A DNA stretch of 64,000 nt from Paralithodes platypus. Lineage: Eukaryota; Arthropoda; Malacostraca; Decapoda; Lithodidae. Position 1 is the stretch's first letter. The number at the start of each line of letters is the position of its first letter. This document shows positions 1-10,655 of the stretch, in pieces. The translations under genes were made by a program, and so were the position numbers. The notes beneath the pieces are model-generated. The model had not been told where the DNA came from, did not search any database, and saw nothing but the letters and a program-made list of their open reading frames with translations. The stretch is taken from assembly GCA_032716605.1 (NCBI GenBank), contig CM064512.1, forward strand, positions 30,145,038-30,209,037, given 5' to 3'.

Positions 1-183
1 AGCACATAGATACTGAGAGTTAAGGTACCCCGCTATCGCAGATATAACTCTGGAGGGTATATGTGTTCTTTGTTCGACGGGACTATATATCAGGGGTTGG
101 ATCTAGCGTTTCCGTTGTTGCATTTATGCCAGTCTGGTCCAATGTATAAGAGCCACTGATTTATACGAGACCCGATCGTAACA
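1..183 (-). mobile_element. Inverted 5' end of a gypsy-type LTR
   Basis: Read on the minus strand, this stretch starts TGTTACGATCGGG near 183. It then carries the CAACAACGGAAACGCTAGAT block that lies about 60-80 bp from the start of the other gypsy-type LTRs here (7,724; 18,875; 58,280; 32,139), and a CCCTCCAGAGTTA block shared with the LTR at 32,139. It runs off the left edge. The adjoining LTR sequence from 184 is in the opposite orientation, so this is either an inversion inside one LTR copy or two LTRs meeting head to head. Confidence 0.6.
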
Positions 184-1836
184 CAATACATCAATCTAGG
201 CTGCGAAATGCTTGTGTAATCATAAACGGTATGCATAATAAGAGTAATTGGTTTAATATACTTAATGTCTACTATGACTGATAAAGTCTAGCTAGAGTCA
301 ATGATACGAGATACTGGTGCGCATGGCATGCCGCATAGCCTAGTGCAAATCTCAAGTCTGTGCGTCAAATGTTACGTTATAGTGAAGGGTAGCTCTCTTG
401 AGAAACCTTAATACCGAAGTATTAAGCGTTCTCCTGGCGTACCTCAAAGACAAACAACCGAACCTAGAACAGTGCAGAATGGTATATATAGGCAAAAAGC
501 CCTCATTCATGCATGCTCTACTCTCAATGGCACACAGACTAGAATTTACCCAATCAACTCCAGTTCTCAGGTATGTCGTGCAGCTTTTAACCCGTACAGC
601 CCCAGCGACGCGACTGACGCGTCGGCGATGTATGTAACGCACAGCCCCAGAGACGCACCTGGCGTCACCCTAATTGCGCCGACCATAACCTCAGGTGTAG
701 CCACTCAAGAGGGCTCAGATTTGTATGGGAACTGTGTACGTATCCCACGCAACCGTGCCAATGGTTGAAAACTCTCAAAGTCCACATGCGTGCGCGTGAG
801 CGCGCAATAACCTGTTTTTTTGGGGTAATTGCCTTCAATTTTTTACTCTTGTAAAATACGTTTTCGGGGGCTCTGTAGTACCATTCTTTAAGCTTTTTGA
901 GCGGTTTTTCATGGTTTTTCCTTCATTCCTAACCCATTCGCTATTGTTTCTGGAATAAAACCATTTTTTGAAAACTGGCCGGGTTCTGGTAAACAAACAT
1001 TACAAAACTAGCCGGGGCTGGACGGGTTAACTAAAGCCAGCACCTGTCGGAAACAATACCTTATAGTATCAGACTCCTAGTCTAGCATTATCTAATCCAG
1101 CAGGACACTAATAATTATAGGAAGCGGTACTGAACAATATGAATGCCAACCAATGCTTCGTGATCAACTTATCTTAACAACTAAACATACATGGGTAATA
1201 TAAGACCTTAACGCACAATACAACTTGCCAGCATGAAGCTGATTATGCAGAGTTAACCAGAGGGGGTATAATATTAATAAAAGCTGGTGAAAGATATGGA
1301 AAATGAGAGAGATAGGCAGAGGAAAAGGTTCTCAGGTGCAGGGAGGGAGACAGATATCAAAGGGATAAGAAGGGTGCGTTCTAGAGACCAGATCTGAGGG
1401 AGAGAGTGGCAAGAGAGCTGTATATATACTAGCACTAGCTCGCACCGCGTAAGCAAAGCAGTAAAAAGTCCTCCAGCCAATCCCAAAGAGGCCAACCAAC
1501 CATGACGTCACCAAGCATGGTAAAAAACTCCTCCAACCATTCCCCAAGAGGCCAGCCAGCCGTGACGTCATCGAGCATGGCAAAAAACACCTCTCCCTCT
1601 CTCTCTCAAATCCTATCATTACTACTTAATGATAAACATATATTTTGCAATTAAATATATAAAGCCTTGACATGGGCGAAAACAAAGAGCCTTTCTGGAC
1701 TGCCCATGACACGAGCTTTCATATGAAATAAAGCACACAATAATACATCAACTGTAGCCACATCCACTGCCCTGGCGACCCTAGCGAGTCACCGTAGGAC
1801 AAGCCATGCGGTTCTAACGGAGTGGTTAACGTCACA
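184..1836 (+). mobile_element. Diverged gypsy-family LTR, 5' part rearranged
   Basis: This stretch is collinear with the internal and 3' parts of the other gypsy-type LTRs. It has the AAGTCTGTGCG...CTCTCTTGAGA...CTCCTGGCG block (about 354-440), a purine-rich block with ACAGATATCAA (about 1,350), and the terminal GTCACA at 1,831-1,836, matching the ends of the LTRs at 20,748 and 33,912. A foreign-looking GC/T-rich stretch at about 780-1,020 has no counterpart in those LTRs. Right after GTCACA the sequence joins the palindrome arm. I see no coding potential; short reading frames here are incidental. Confidence 0.65.
1503..1570. promoter_or_regulatory. Duplicated CRE motifs in LTR
   Basis: Two perfect TGACGTCA octamers (1,503-1,510 and 1,563-1,570) sit in a roughly 60-bp tandem duplication, each preceded by CCAACCA/CCAGCC and followed by an AGCATGG...AAAAAAC block. 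TGACGTCA is the CREB/ATF site. A repeated CRE block in an LTR fits a U3 enhancer. Function is inferred from motif and position only. Confidence 0.45.
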
Positions 1837-3530
1837 CTTGTTACGGGCAGCTTTGCCTTTTGACTCCTTCATGCACATTTAAAAAAAAAATGTAATAAGA
1901 TAAGTCACTCTACCGGATGCCATAGATAATAAAAACATATCTTTACTATACATTTGTAGAAAGAGGAGCCAGGACATAATTATCATGATAAAGTTCAACT
2001 TTACTATGTCACTATATATGTTGATAAATTAATAAATTAGCTAATAACCTGGAAGTACGAAAATATGCCAGGTTATGTTGCTAGCACACACACACACACA
2101 CAATCATGGTAGACTAATTGTTAGAGTTATAGCTTGATTAAGTAACCTTCAAAGGAACTGCAACCACTTCCACTATACGGAAGATAATAATTAATAAAGG
2201 AATAATAATAGTATCAGACCTTAATATATATAATACAAGGGAACTGAAACTTAAGTTATTGTAAACTCAATTTATTGAATGGTAAATAGAACTTATTCAG
2301 AAGTAATAGTATAGTATTCAAATGTAATAGCAAATAATAATCCAAGTATAAATGTTTGGCTTTCATAAACATGGACCGGCCTATGACCCCTTAATGTCAA
2401 CAAGTGATGGGGGTCTTCTTCTCTCTCCTCTAGACCATATCTTCACCATATATCACCTTGGGTTACGCTCTCTTAATAACGTCTCACCATACATTATGAA
2501 TCTTACATAACTCTTAACCAATACCTGTCAAGATTACATAACAAGGGTGTGGTTTAAACCCTCAATCACGCCCAAAGCATATGTGAAACACACCCCGATC
2601 ACACCCTATCCACATCCCGATCACGTGATAGTGGGTATGGAGTGATTTGATGATACCAGCGATGATACTAATAATTCCCATGACCTGTTCCTCTGAAAGG
2701 TCAACTGAATACATTCTGTCTTTTCCTGTCATCTACACTCGTTTTATGTAATACAAGAAATACAATGCTAAATATAAGTTGTTATAATAAGAATATTAGT
2801 ACAAATGGTTATAATAAAAGTAACCCCTGTAAATATGTAAAGAAGGAATACAATTTGTTAAGTAAGCAAATTGAAGTACATAACACACACCCGCACACAA
2901 AGAAACAACACACATTCGTCAGACAATTGTATCTCGAAGGGGGGTCTTAGGGGTATTTTTTAAAAGTTGATGGAGGTCTAGGGAGGAAACTAACTATATA
3001 ACATAAATACACATTTCCCTTTAAGTACGAGTATCACGAGTGCATTATTCAGAACCTTTTGACCAGCAACTTTATTTTGAAAGCTTTTAGCGATAATCAA
3101 TTTGCACTAGGTTTAGTTGACCGAATAAATATATATTTTAAATATATACATATTCAGATCAGAGTCGTCAATTAATGTCAAAGACAGAGTTCCCGTAAAT
3201 GCTTTTCTGTGCTGTACAATGATACGACACATGTAAATTAATCTGTCACAACATGTCAACATAACTAGTTATACGTTCGCAAATCATCAGCTATTATCTG
3301 CATCTATGTATTTATCTGTATGTCATCTTCCTATCTGTATATCTATGTATCTACCTCATAATATATATATATATAATTTTATGTGTTGGACAATATTGCA
3401 GAGCAAATTTCCTTTGTGTAATAGTTGTCAGGTACTGTTTATGTGAACACATTTGCCTAAGCTATTTAAAAACAAAAATATTTCGATACTAATTTCAATT
3501 CTAAATTGGCCCTGTCGTGAGTCGGCCATA

Positions 3531-3563
<33 letters not shown>

Positions 3564-4924
3564 ACACACAACAAAATAGGAAAAGTAGGGATTGTACCTG
3601 AGTATTTCCATATATACATACAATTTCAATTTTTATAATGAAATACCATACATTATTGCACCTCTACTACTGTTTTGTGTGCCGGTATCGAGTTAGCTAA
3701 TAGGCAATGTGTTCACTATTGTTAACACAGTGGTTACCGTGGTTGTGAGATCCCAGGTAGCGAAATAATAAGTGAAACAATACCTTTTAGCTGACAGAAC
3801 GCCCGAGTAAAATAGCTGGAGAGTGTAATTGAAAAAGGGAAAGTGAATGGTGGAGAAGGGGAGGGGAGAGGTTGGCTGAAGGGAAAATGGGAAGGGAGCG
3901 GAGAGACAAACACTTGAACTTTAAATATAGTTTCTTCTGTTGATACATGCAAAGCATATGTATGCATAAAACAGGACGTTGGTTTGGAAGAAAAGTATGG
4001 CTTGTGCGTGTAATAGATAATGTTTGTACTTTAATACTAAACGAAGTTAAAAGTATGGATATAGAAGATGTGTATTGAGACTGTACATTGAAAGCGTTGA
4101 TTGAGAGGGGAGAGTGCGACACTAATTTTCATCTGAGTGATTCTTTTCGGAAACGCTTACCTTTTATTTATTAATTAATATTCTTCCCGATGCCTATCAA
4201 TATATTGATAGGGAAAGGTAACACATATTTAAATATGTAAACAATAAATCTAAACAAAAATGTGGTATCAATATTTCCTATCTACATGTTTACTTCCACT
4301 CGTCATATCTGTTATCCTATGTTAACTTGTGATCTTGTTTTTGTTCATTGCAACTTCCACTAGTTCTGCTATACAAATCTATGTATAAATTAACACATAT
4401 ATAAATAAGTATCGTCATAATAGAGGACATTTGTTATATTATTGTTATTATAATTATTATTTGTCAAACAAGTTGCTCAGCGTAGGATTGGGAAGGGTAT
4501 TTTGCTGTGACTGGGTGCAATATGACAACACCACAATTGCAATATAGTTGTAGATGCAAACCTACAGTATAATCTATTTAGTATACGAAGGGTAGGTATA
4601 TTTTCCATTTGCTTCCATAAATAAAAAATGACCCAACCTAGCCTATATATAACCATTGAGTTGGCGCAATTTGAACTGGTTTAATGAGTGAGTTTTCTGT
4701 TATTTTTGTTTTAAATAAAGCAGGCATGAAATATGATTGGATGATTATATAAATAAAGTAGATGTGCATTTTTCACACTTACACACATACAAAAACAAAA
4801 TAAAAAAATCATACAAAAATAAATAAATAAATAAACTGCATAGCCTACCCAACTCAGCGACCTCTAATTCTGAATTTGTGTTTAAAATCTTAGGCAAAAA
4901 CGATATATATATATATATATATAT
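1837..4924. repeat. Palindrome left arm, block A (pairs with 49,936-52,983)
   Basis: The reverse complement of this block reappears at about 49,936-52,983 with high identity, including an AC microsatellite (2,090), a C-run followed by AC repeats (3,534-3,570) and a TA run (4,905-4,924). A 61-codon open frame at 2,765-2,950 reappears on the opposite strand at 51,854-52,051, and a 111-codon frame at 3,787-4,122 (minus) reappears at 50,703-51,038 (plus). The first ~60 bases are the 3' tail of a LINE/SINE-like repeat seen longer at 52,925-53,230. No gene is recognised; the sequence is AT-rich. Confidence 0.85.
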
Positions 4925-5697
4925 ACTGACAGAAACAAAGTATTTTGATAATCGTCGCATGGATCAACCAAATTTGCCAGCAACATTTGGTGATAATACA
5001 TTAATCCGTTCAGTACCAGTTCTGTCCTTTTTCAGTTTATACTGGCTACTGTTAGACGATATTATTTATTTTAAGAAGTGCCTCCAGCAATTACCAGGTT
5101 TTGACCTATGTAAATTAATCCTTTTACGACCACAGATCCTTCTTAAGCTTCACAAAATCGTCTAATTATATCTAGACTATATTATATAATACGTAGCTGG
5201 TACAGATAGGGGTCAAACCGTCTAGGAAGAGTTCAGGGAAAATAATTAACACACTTGTTTTTATTTTTGACTTGACCTCTGGCCTTAACTATTAGAATAT
5301 ATTAAATTGATAGACGTGATATTTAACCCTTAACTGGCAGCGCCCGGCTATTGTCGAGTGAAAAAAATGTGGCCTATGTGGCGGGGCCCGGCTATAGTCG
5401 AGTGCAATTTTGAGCACGTAATGTTCTCTGAGAGAGAGCGGAGCGGTGGGAGGAGTGTAGGTTACCTCATGACTGCTCGCGACGGTGGCCGTGGAGCTAC
5501 TGAGATGTACTCCTTTGTACTCCACCCTCTCTCACTCGTTTCACACGTAATAATGTAAGGAAATGACCGTATTTTACCAATTTTGCCCTTCGGTTGCACG
5601 TTCATTGCAAGACAACCAGTGATCATAGAAGGATGGTTCTGGTGTCATTGGAAAGCTCATTTAACGCCCTTTCTGGGATACATACTTGTATTACGCT
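4925..5697. repeat. Palindrome left arm, block B (pairs with 37,354-38,126)
   Basis: The block matches the reverse complement of 37,354-38,126. A 68-codon open stretch starting near 4,961 differs by only two residues from its mirror copy, giving a feel for how little the arms have diverged. It includes most of a TTAA-flanked MITE. Confidence 0.85.
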
Positions 5698-5809
5698 CTG
5701 GCTCTCGTTTATGCATGAAAACGAGCACGGAAACAAGCTCGTTTACGGTAAAACCCCCCGCTGGGCGTCACAGTTAAATATACTCCACCACCCGCTCTTT
5801 GAGTGTTAA
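5323..5809. mobile_element. piggyBac-like MITE, copy 1
   Basis: The element (5,327-5,805) is bounded by TTAA at 5,323-5,326 and 5,806-5,809. One end reads CCCTTAACTGGCAGCG and the other, in reverse complement, CACTCAAAGAGCGGG. Related copies lie at 21,754-22,232, 34,197-34,673 and 54,718-55,196. A TTAA target is the hallmark of piggyBac elements; no transposase is present, so it is non-autonomous. Its mirror copy in the right arm lost one end by deletion. Confidence 0.75.
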
Positions 5810-6056
5810 GAACAATGCAACTAACACAGGCAGCTTGCCGAAACTTGAGTAATCTATACAATTATGAAAGTTGACCTTTGACCTTGATCTGACACCTTTA
5901 CCTTGATGTAAGACTGCGCCTTTTGTGCATTGATGTAGCCCTGTAAAATCAAATCAGCGTGCCTAATTTAATTAAAGTTTATCAGTTGGTTTCCGAGGTA
6001 TCCATAATGCAGTTGGGTCTGAGTAACTGATTAGATCGATATCCAGAATTCGAATA
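5698..6056. other. Left-arm segment deleted from the right arm
   Basis: These 359 bp have no counterpart in the right arm, where the flanks join directly at 37,353/37,354. They include one end of MITE copy 1 and plain intergenic sequence. Since the MITE end is intact here, a deletion in the right arm is the simpler reading. Confidence 0.7.
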
Positions 6057-6755
6057 TGGATATTTATTGTCATAGTGTAGGATGACCTAGATGTGTGTGA
6101 ATTTGTATTTTGTTTGTGTCTTCATTGTTGTGTTATCCCTATTCGGGCTCTGTCTTGAGTGCCCTCCCCCTCCCCCCCCCCAATTTTTTTTTTTGGAAAA
6201 GTGGGGATTGGGCCTGATTAATTATACATACATACATACATAAGATCGTTGCACACTGACACGACAGCCCCTTCAAGTCTGGCACGAACACCCTCGACAC
6301 ATACAAATCCTGTGTCTTGCCGAATTTACTAGACATCACGGCAAAAATGGCGGGCATCGTTAGAGTCTTATCTTTACCATATCTCTACCGTATCTCTTCC
6401 GCACGACTTGATAGGACTCTAACGATGCCGATACGGTGGAGAAACGAATGCTATGAAGATAGGAAAAGTCGTGCAAAGGGTACACGACTAGTCCACGGAA
6501 AAGATACGACCCAAAAGACTGCGATACAACTCAGAAGAATCGTATCGACGCCATATCGACGCCGTGAGACATGCAACTGGATTGAGGCTAGACGCAAGGT
6601 TGCCAACTCGACCGTTGACAATTTTCCTCACGGAAGAGATACGGTCCGCGCGAATGTAGGAAAAAAAGGCACCGGAAAAAAAGGCACCGGAAATAAGGGC
6701 ACTGGGGAAAAAAGGCACAGCAAAAATGGCATATTATGAAAATCTATCATAATGT
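6057..6755. repeat. Non-autonomous dispersed repeat with internal inverted repeats
   Basis: The stretch holds a poly-C/poly-T tract (6,165-6,192), a CATA microsatellite, a TTGCACACTGACACGACAG motif near 6,247 shared with the repeat at 21,140-21,170 (opposite strand), an inverted repeat (GCATCGTTAGAGTC near 6,354 versus GACTCTAACGATGCC near 6,416), and tandem GGAAAAAAAGGCACC units at 6,660-6,715. A 140-codon open frame (6,317-6,739) is also preserved in the mirror copy (149 codons), but its low-complexity end and inverted repeats argue against a protein. Confidence 0.5.
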
Positions 6756-6862
6756 TTAATTAGCTAGCTTTATTATCCAAGATTTAATCCAAAATGATTT
6801 ATTATTCAAGAATTCTATAATTGTAATATATTTGATATATTTATTGTACTTTTATATTTTAC

Positions 6863-7398
6863 TTGTATTACACTATATTTCTATTTAACCTAACCTGGCC
6901 TAATGTGAGACCTCACTTGGACTCTGCTGTTCAGTGTTGGTGTCCTTATTGTAGAATGGATATTGACTCTCTGGAGGCAGTCCAACGAAGAATGACGCAA
7001 ATGATCCACATTGTTAGAAATGTATCATATGAGGAGAGGCTAGCTGATAACCCTTGGCTTGCATTCATTAGAAAGACGAAGATGTATAGGAGATAATGAT
7101 ATAGGTGTTTAAGTGGATGAAAGGTATCAACAAGGTTGATATGAATAAGGTATTAAGGCTTAATAACGGCGAGATAACCCGTTCAAATGGCTTCAAATTG
7201 GATAAGTTTTGTTTAGCAGAGACAAAATGTTAGCACTGGTTTGGGAACAGAGTTGAGGAAGTGTGTGTTTAGCTCAGGAACGGTAGAACATTTCAAGTGC
7301 AAACTTGATAGTCATATGAATGATATGGGTATGGGTGTGAATGGAATCTGCCTCATGTGAGCCTGTCAGCCTTATGCAAAATTCCAGTTTCTTAAGTT
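6863..7398 (+). pseudogene. CR1/Jockey-type LINE reverse transcriptase, C-terminal fragment
   Basis: A 77-codon open frame (6,863-7,096) carries the conserved C-terminal thumb region of LINE reverse transcriptases: VRPHLDSAVQCWCPY, then LEAVQRRMTQMI. The equivalent LVRPLLEYCVQ...LERVQRRVTKMI lies in the LINE at 56.7 kb. Homology seems to continue past the stop (phrases like VFKWMKGINKVD in the next frame), so the copy is frameshifted. Only the 3' end is present, which is typical of 5'-truncated LINE insertions. It ends in a telomere-like repeat. The mirror copy is at 36,002-36,538. Confidence 0.75.
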
Positions 7399-7422
7399 CT
7401 AACCTAACCTAACCTAACCTAT
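7399..7422. repeat. Telomere-like (AACCT)n tract at LINE 3' end
   Basis: There are about four and a half copies of CTAAC/CCTAA, the arthropod telomere unit TTAGG read on the other strand. The tract directly follows the LINE fragment. The mirror copy at 35,979-35,997 has one unit fewer. Confidence 0.8.
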
Positions 7423-7723
7423 GGTGAGTACACAACCAGATATATATAATTACATTATGCAATATTGCATATTGCATCGAAACACATTTTATTGATCTAT
7501 TACTTCTTAACCCCTTCATTACTGTGTCGTACTTTTAACTTTATTCTGGTTACTATTAGACGCATTTATTCAGTTAAAACGAGGTTCCAGCAATTAACAG
7601 GATTCTAACTATCCCACTTAATCATTTTGACTACCTCAGATCCTTCTTAAAACTGCACAAACCCGTCTAAATATAGCTAGAATAAACTTTAAAGACGTTG
7701 CTGGTCAGAAAGGGTTAATACAA

Positions 7724-9909
7724 TGTTAAGTCCTGGGATATATAAACACTGGGCTATTTCTATTGGACTAGGTATGCGGCAACAAGCAACAACGCAAAAC
7801 GCTAGATCCAACCCTTATCTATAAACCCAGGCAACAAACCACCCTAAACCGTCAAGAGTCCTGCCTGGACAACAAGGTATCCTATGACTCGGTTACAGGG
7901 TGCACGCACTATAGACTGCTGATAGTCAAGCAGGCTATATAAAAGATCACACAATTAAGTTGACTTAAAGCTTCAAGGAAAAGATAGATAACGGAATTAA
8001 ATTGCAGAAACAATTTAATAACAAACTAGAAGAAAGTACATTTAACGTTACGTTAATTAATACAACTAATCACCCCTGCGTGAAAGAAGGTGAAAGCAAA
8101 CAGTCTTCAAAACATCGTACAGGTAGACAAGATGCAGGTTTCTAAACTGCATGCGGCTACTGTAGGATCTGATGCTTAGCAAAGAAAGTACGTTACGGAT
8201 TTAGAGAACTCTTAACTCATAAGCAGGAATAAATACTAGTGATAGGCCATACAGTGTATAATGGCATAGCATAGGTATAATTAAATAAAGGCAGCAACTC
8301 GCAACATAACCACATACAGGTGTTCTTCTCACTCTTAGTCAGGCAAGCCTGATCAGACAGAGTCTCTAAGCCACACCCTGACTCACAATGCTCACAAAAA
8401 CGGTAAACTGTGGCACAATAACAAGCATACAGAGATAATAAACCCCTAGCTGTTAATCTGCCAGGTGGCAGAGGTCTAGCCGGAAGGATATAGGCTTCGG
8501 ATACCCGGGCTGAGCCACCTGCTCTACCCTAGGGACGTTCCCAAGTCTGTGCGCCAAATTACTCTAATTGAAAGGGTGCTCTCTTGAGAGACTCAGATCG
8601 CAAGTATCTGACTCTCTCCTGGCGACCCTAAAACAAAAGCAAGACGTGCTAGCGCAGTGCTGAGTGGACTAGGCAAGGGCCCTCACACAACACAACACTA
8701 GACACACAGGGACACAGACAAGAAAATGCCCCCAGACTCCCACGGGTATCCTAGTAAAGTCGTGCGGGTCCACAGGACTCGCACCAGCAGACTTTACTTA
8801 AAGGATCGCAAAAAGCCTCCCCTCCGGTCTAGCCCCTGCTAACCTGACACAAGAACACACTAGCAAGCATGAAACCACCAAATATGAGACAACAAAAAAG
8901 CTTCCTAGGTCTCATTAACAATTACATTTCTGCATAAGGCCCAAAATCCTATCTAATTATCTGAGAGCTCGTCGTTAATACAATAATATCTATAAGGTCT
9001 ATCAAGGGGATGGGATAATTAAATAGATTGGTGAAGTAGTGGAAAGAAGGTATACAAAGTAAGAGAGAAAGTTTCTAAGTGGGGTTGAGAGGGATAGATA
9101 TCAAGGGGGTCCGAAGGGTACGACAGTGAGGTGAGTTCTGAGTCTTGAATCTGTCTGGACCCTGCCCTAGGCATGCAGAATACATCCCATGCTTGGCAAC
9201 ACTCAACACAGTTGCCGGGTCAAAATCCTCTACCCCGTGTGTGAGTCGAAACTAAGCCTAACGTTGCAATCAAATGTATGTCCCAACTCAATCCCACCCC
9301 TACTCTGTGCAACTCTCCAACCCAAGAGTGAAACGTTACTCTCAAACTTTCTTCTACTCAACATCTGAGCTCTGGAACTCTCTCCCAGAATCAGTCTTTC
9401 CCTCTTCCTATGACTTAAATTGCTTCAAACTCTGTGTGTCCAGGCATTTTGGCTCGAACGTCCCTTGATTTTGGCCCTGTCACTCTTTCAACTATGGGGG
9501 AGGCACTCGCTATAGGCAGTTATGCCTTTTGCCTCCCTCAATCACATAGAAAAAAAAAAAAAAAAAAAGTGGCAACATCAGGCTCATCCCAAGCTGGCAA
9601 GCGAAGCAACGTCCCAAGCCGGTCTCTCTCTCCCGCTCGTCTCCTCCCGCCCTCACTAGACTTACATCTTATATATTATAATGAAACAATCAACTATCGA
9701 GAATAAAATATACTAAGATGTGTTGGTTAAGAATAAGGGCAGCTACAAGCTGTGAAACAACATAAGAATATCCCAGACATTAGTTACGTTGTCGTAGGAT
9801 ATATACTAAGGAAAAGCCGGCCGGCCGGCTGCCAGCAGCCGGTTTCTAAACGGCTGGGCAGCCGACGCGCGCGCATGCCCGCACGTGGCTACTATGCAGA
9901 AGCGTCACA
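7724..9909 (-). repeat. 3' LTR of gypsy element (with LINE fragment inside)
   Basis: The LTR matches the one at 18,875-20,748 throughout, except for an extra ~290 bp at 9,282-9,569 that is a LINE 3' end. Five mismatches are visible over the first ~104 bp and fewer in the next ~200 bp, suggesting an old but not ancient insertion. Confidence 0.9.
9282..9569 (+). mobile_element. 5'-truncated LINE 3' end inserted in the gypsy LTR
   Basis: The fragment is nearly identical to the last ~290 bp of the LINE at 13,870-17,147, from CTCAATCCCACCCC through the reverse transcriptase C-terminus (SELWNSLPESVFPSSYDLNC) to CAATCACATAGA followed by a pure A tail of about 19. The other LTR lacks it, reading ATGTATGTGGCAAC straight through, so it arrived after the gypsy element. 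Only a GT dinucleotide is obviously repeated at the junctions. Confidence 0.9.
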
Positions 9910-9919
9910 CCTCCCCCAA
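9910..9919 (-). other. Polypurine tract of gypsy element
   Basis: On the minus strand TTGGGGGAGG directly abuts the 3' LTR. This is the expected position and composition for the plus-strand primer of an LTR retrotransposon. Confidence 0.7.
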
Positions 9920-10271
9920 GATATAAGACCCTTGACTAAGTTCTTCATATCTAACAGAAAGCTTCTCATAGTACCACACACTGTTGCGACACAAGGCACT
10001 ATATATAAAAAATATAAAGACTGTTGCGCTCAACCGAGCAAGTTCAACTAACTTAGCGACAATAAGCGAAAACATTCAACTTAGATACTGCTACAACATC
10101 TTATACAAAATTTTACACGTTATAAAAAATAAAGAGTTTTTATAAGGTTTTTGCTTTTTTAATTTGTTTTTTTCGGCTGAACTACAGTGACAGCCTATTT
10201 TCCTCCACACTCACCCCTCAATCCTGTGGCAGTCTAACCAACATCATCCACCCTTGATAGACAATCCGCTA

Positions 10272-10571
10272 TCACGTTATCAAACCGGCAATATGGCGTA
10301 TGTCCAGATTATACTCCTGAAGCATGAGTGACCACCTGGTCAGCCTCATATTCCGATTATGAAACTGATTCAAGAATTTCAGAGGGTGATGATCGGTATA
10401 AACCACTACGACTGGTCCGAAAGCAGGAACATATACATCGAAGTGCCTGAGCGCCAGCACTATCGCCAGGAGTTCTTTTTCAATTACAGAGTAATTCCTT
10501 TGTGCACTATTGAATTTTTTACTGTAAAAACTCACTGGATGTTCGATAGCTTCATCATCTGTCTGTAACAA
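10272..10571 (-). pseudogene. Gypsy RNase H domain
   Basis: The translation contains the tail of the gypsy RNase H: VSFYSKKFNSAQRNYSVIEKELLAIVLAL (the conserved Y-x3-EKE helix), then VVYTDHHPLKFL with the catalytic-region TDH, then RWSLMLQEYNLDIRHIAG. The beginning of the domain lies upstream (10,572-10,655) in a shifted frame. It removes the RNA strand of the RNA-DNA hybrid during reverse transcription. It is the last pol domain before the polypurine tract. Confidence 0.9.
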
Positions 10572-10655
10572 GACAGCCCCAGCCCCTACGCCACTGGCAT
10601 CAGTCGCCAGCTGAAAAGGTCTGCTGAAGTCCGGGGCCCTGAGTATGGGGTGGGT

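Noticed and set aside
3787..4122. 111-codon open frame conserved at 50,703-51,038
   Set aside because: Conservation is explained by the palindrome; composition is low-complexity and no domain or splice context is visible.
6317..6739. 140-codon frame mirrored at 36,649
   Set aside because: It spans an inverted repeat and tandem GGCACC units inside a dispersed non-autonomous repeat.
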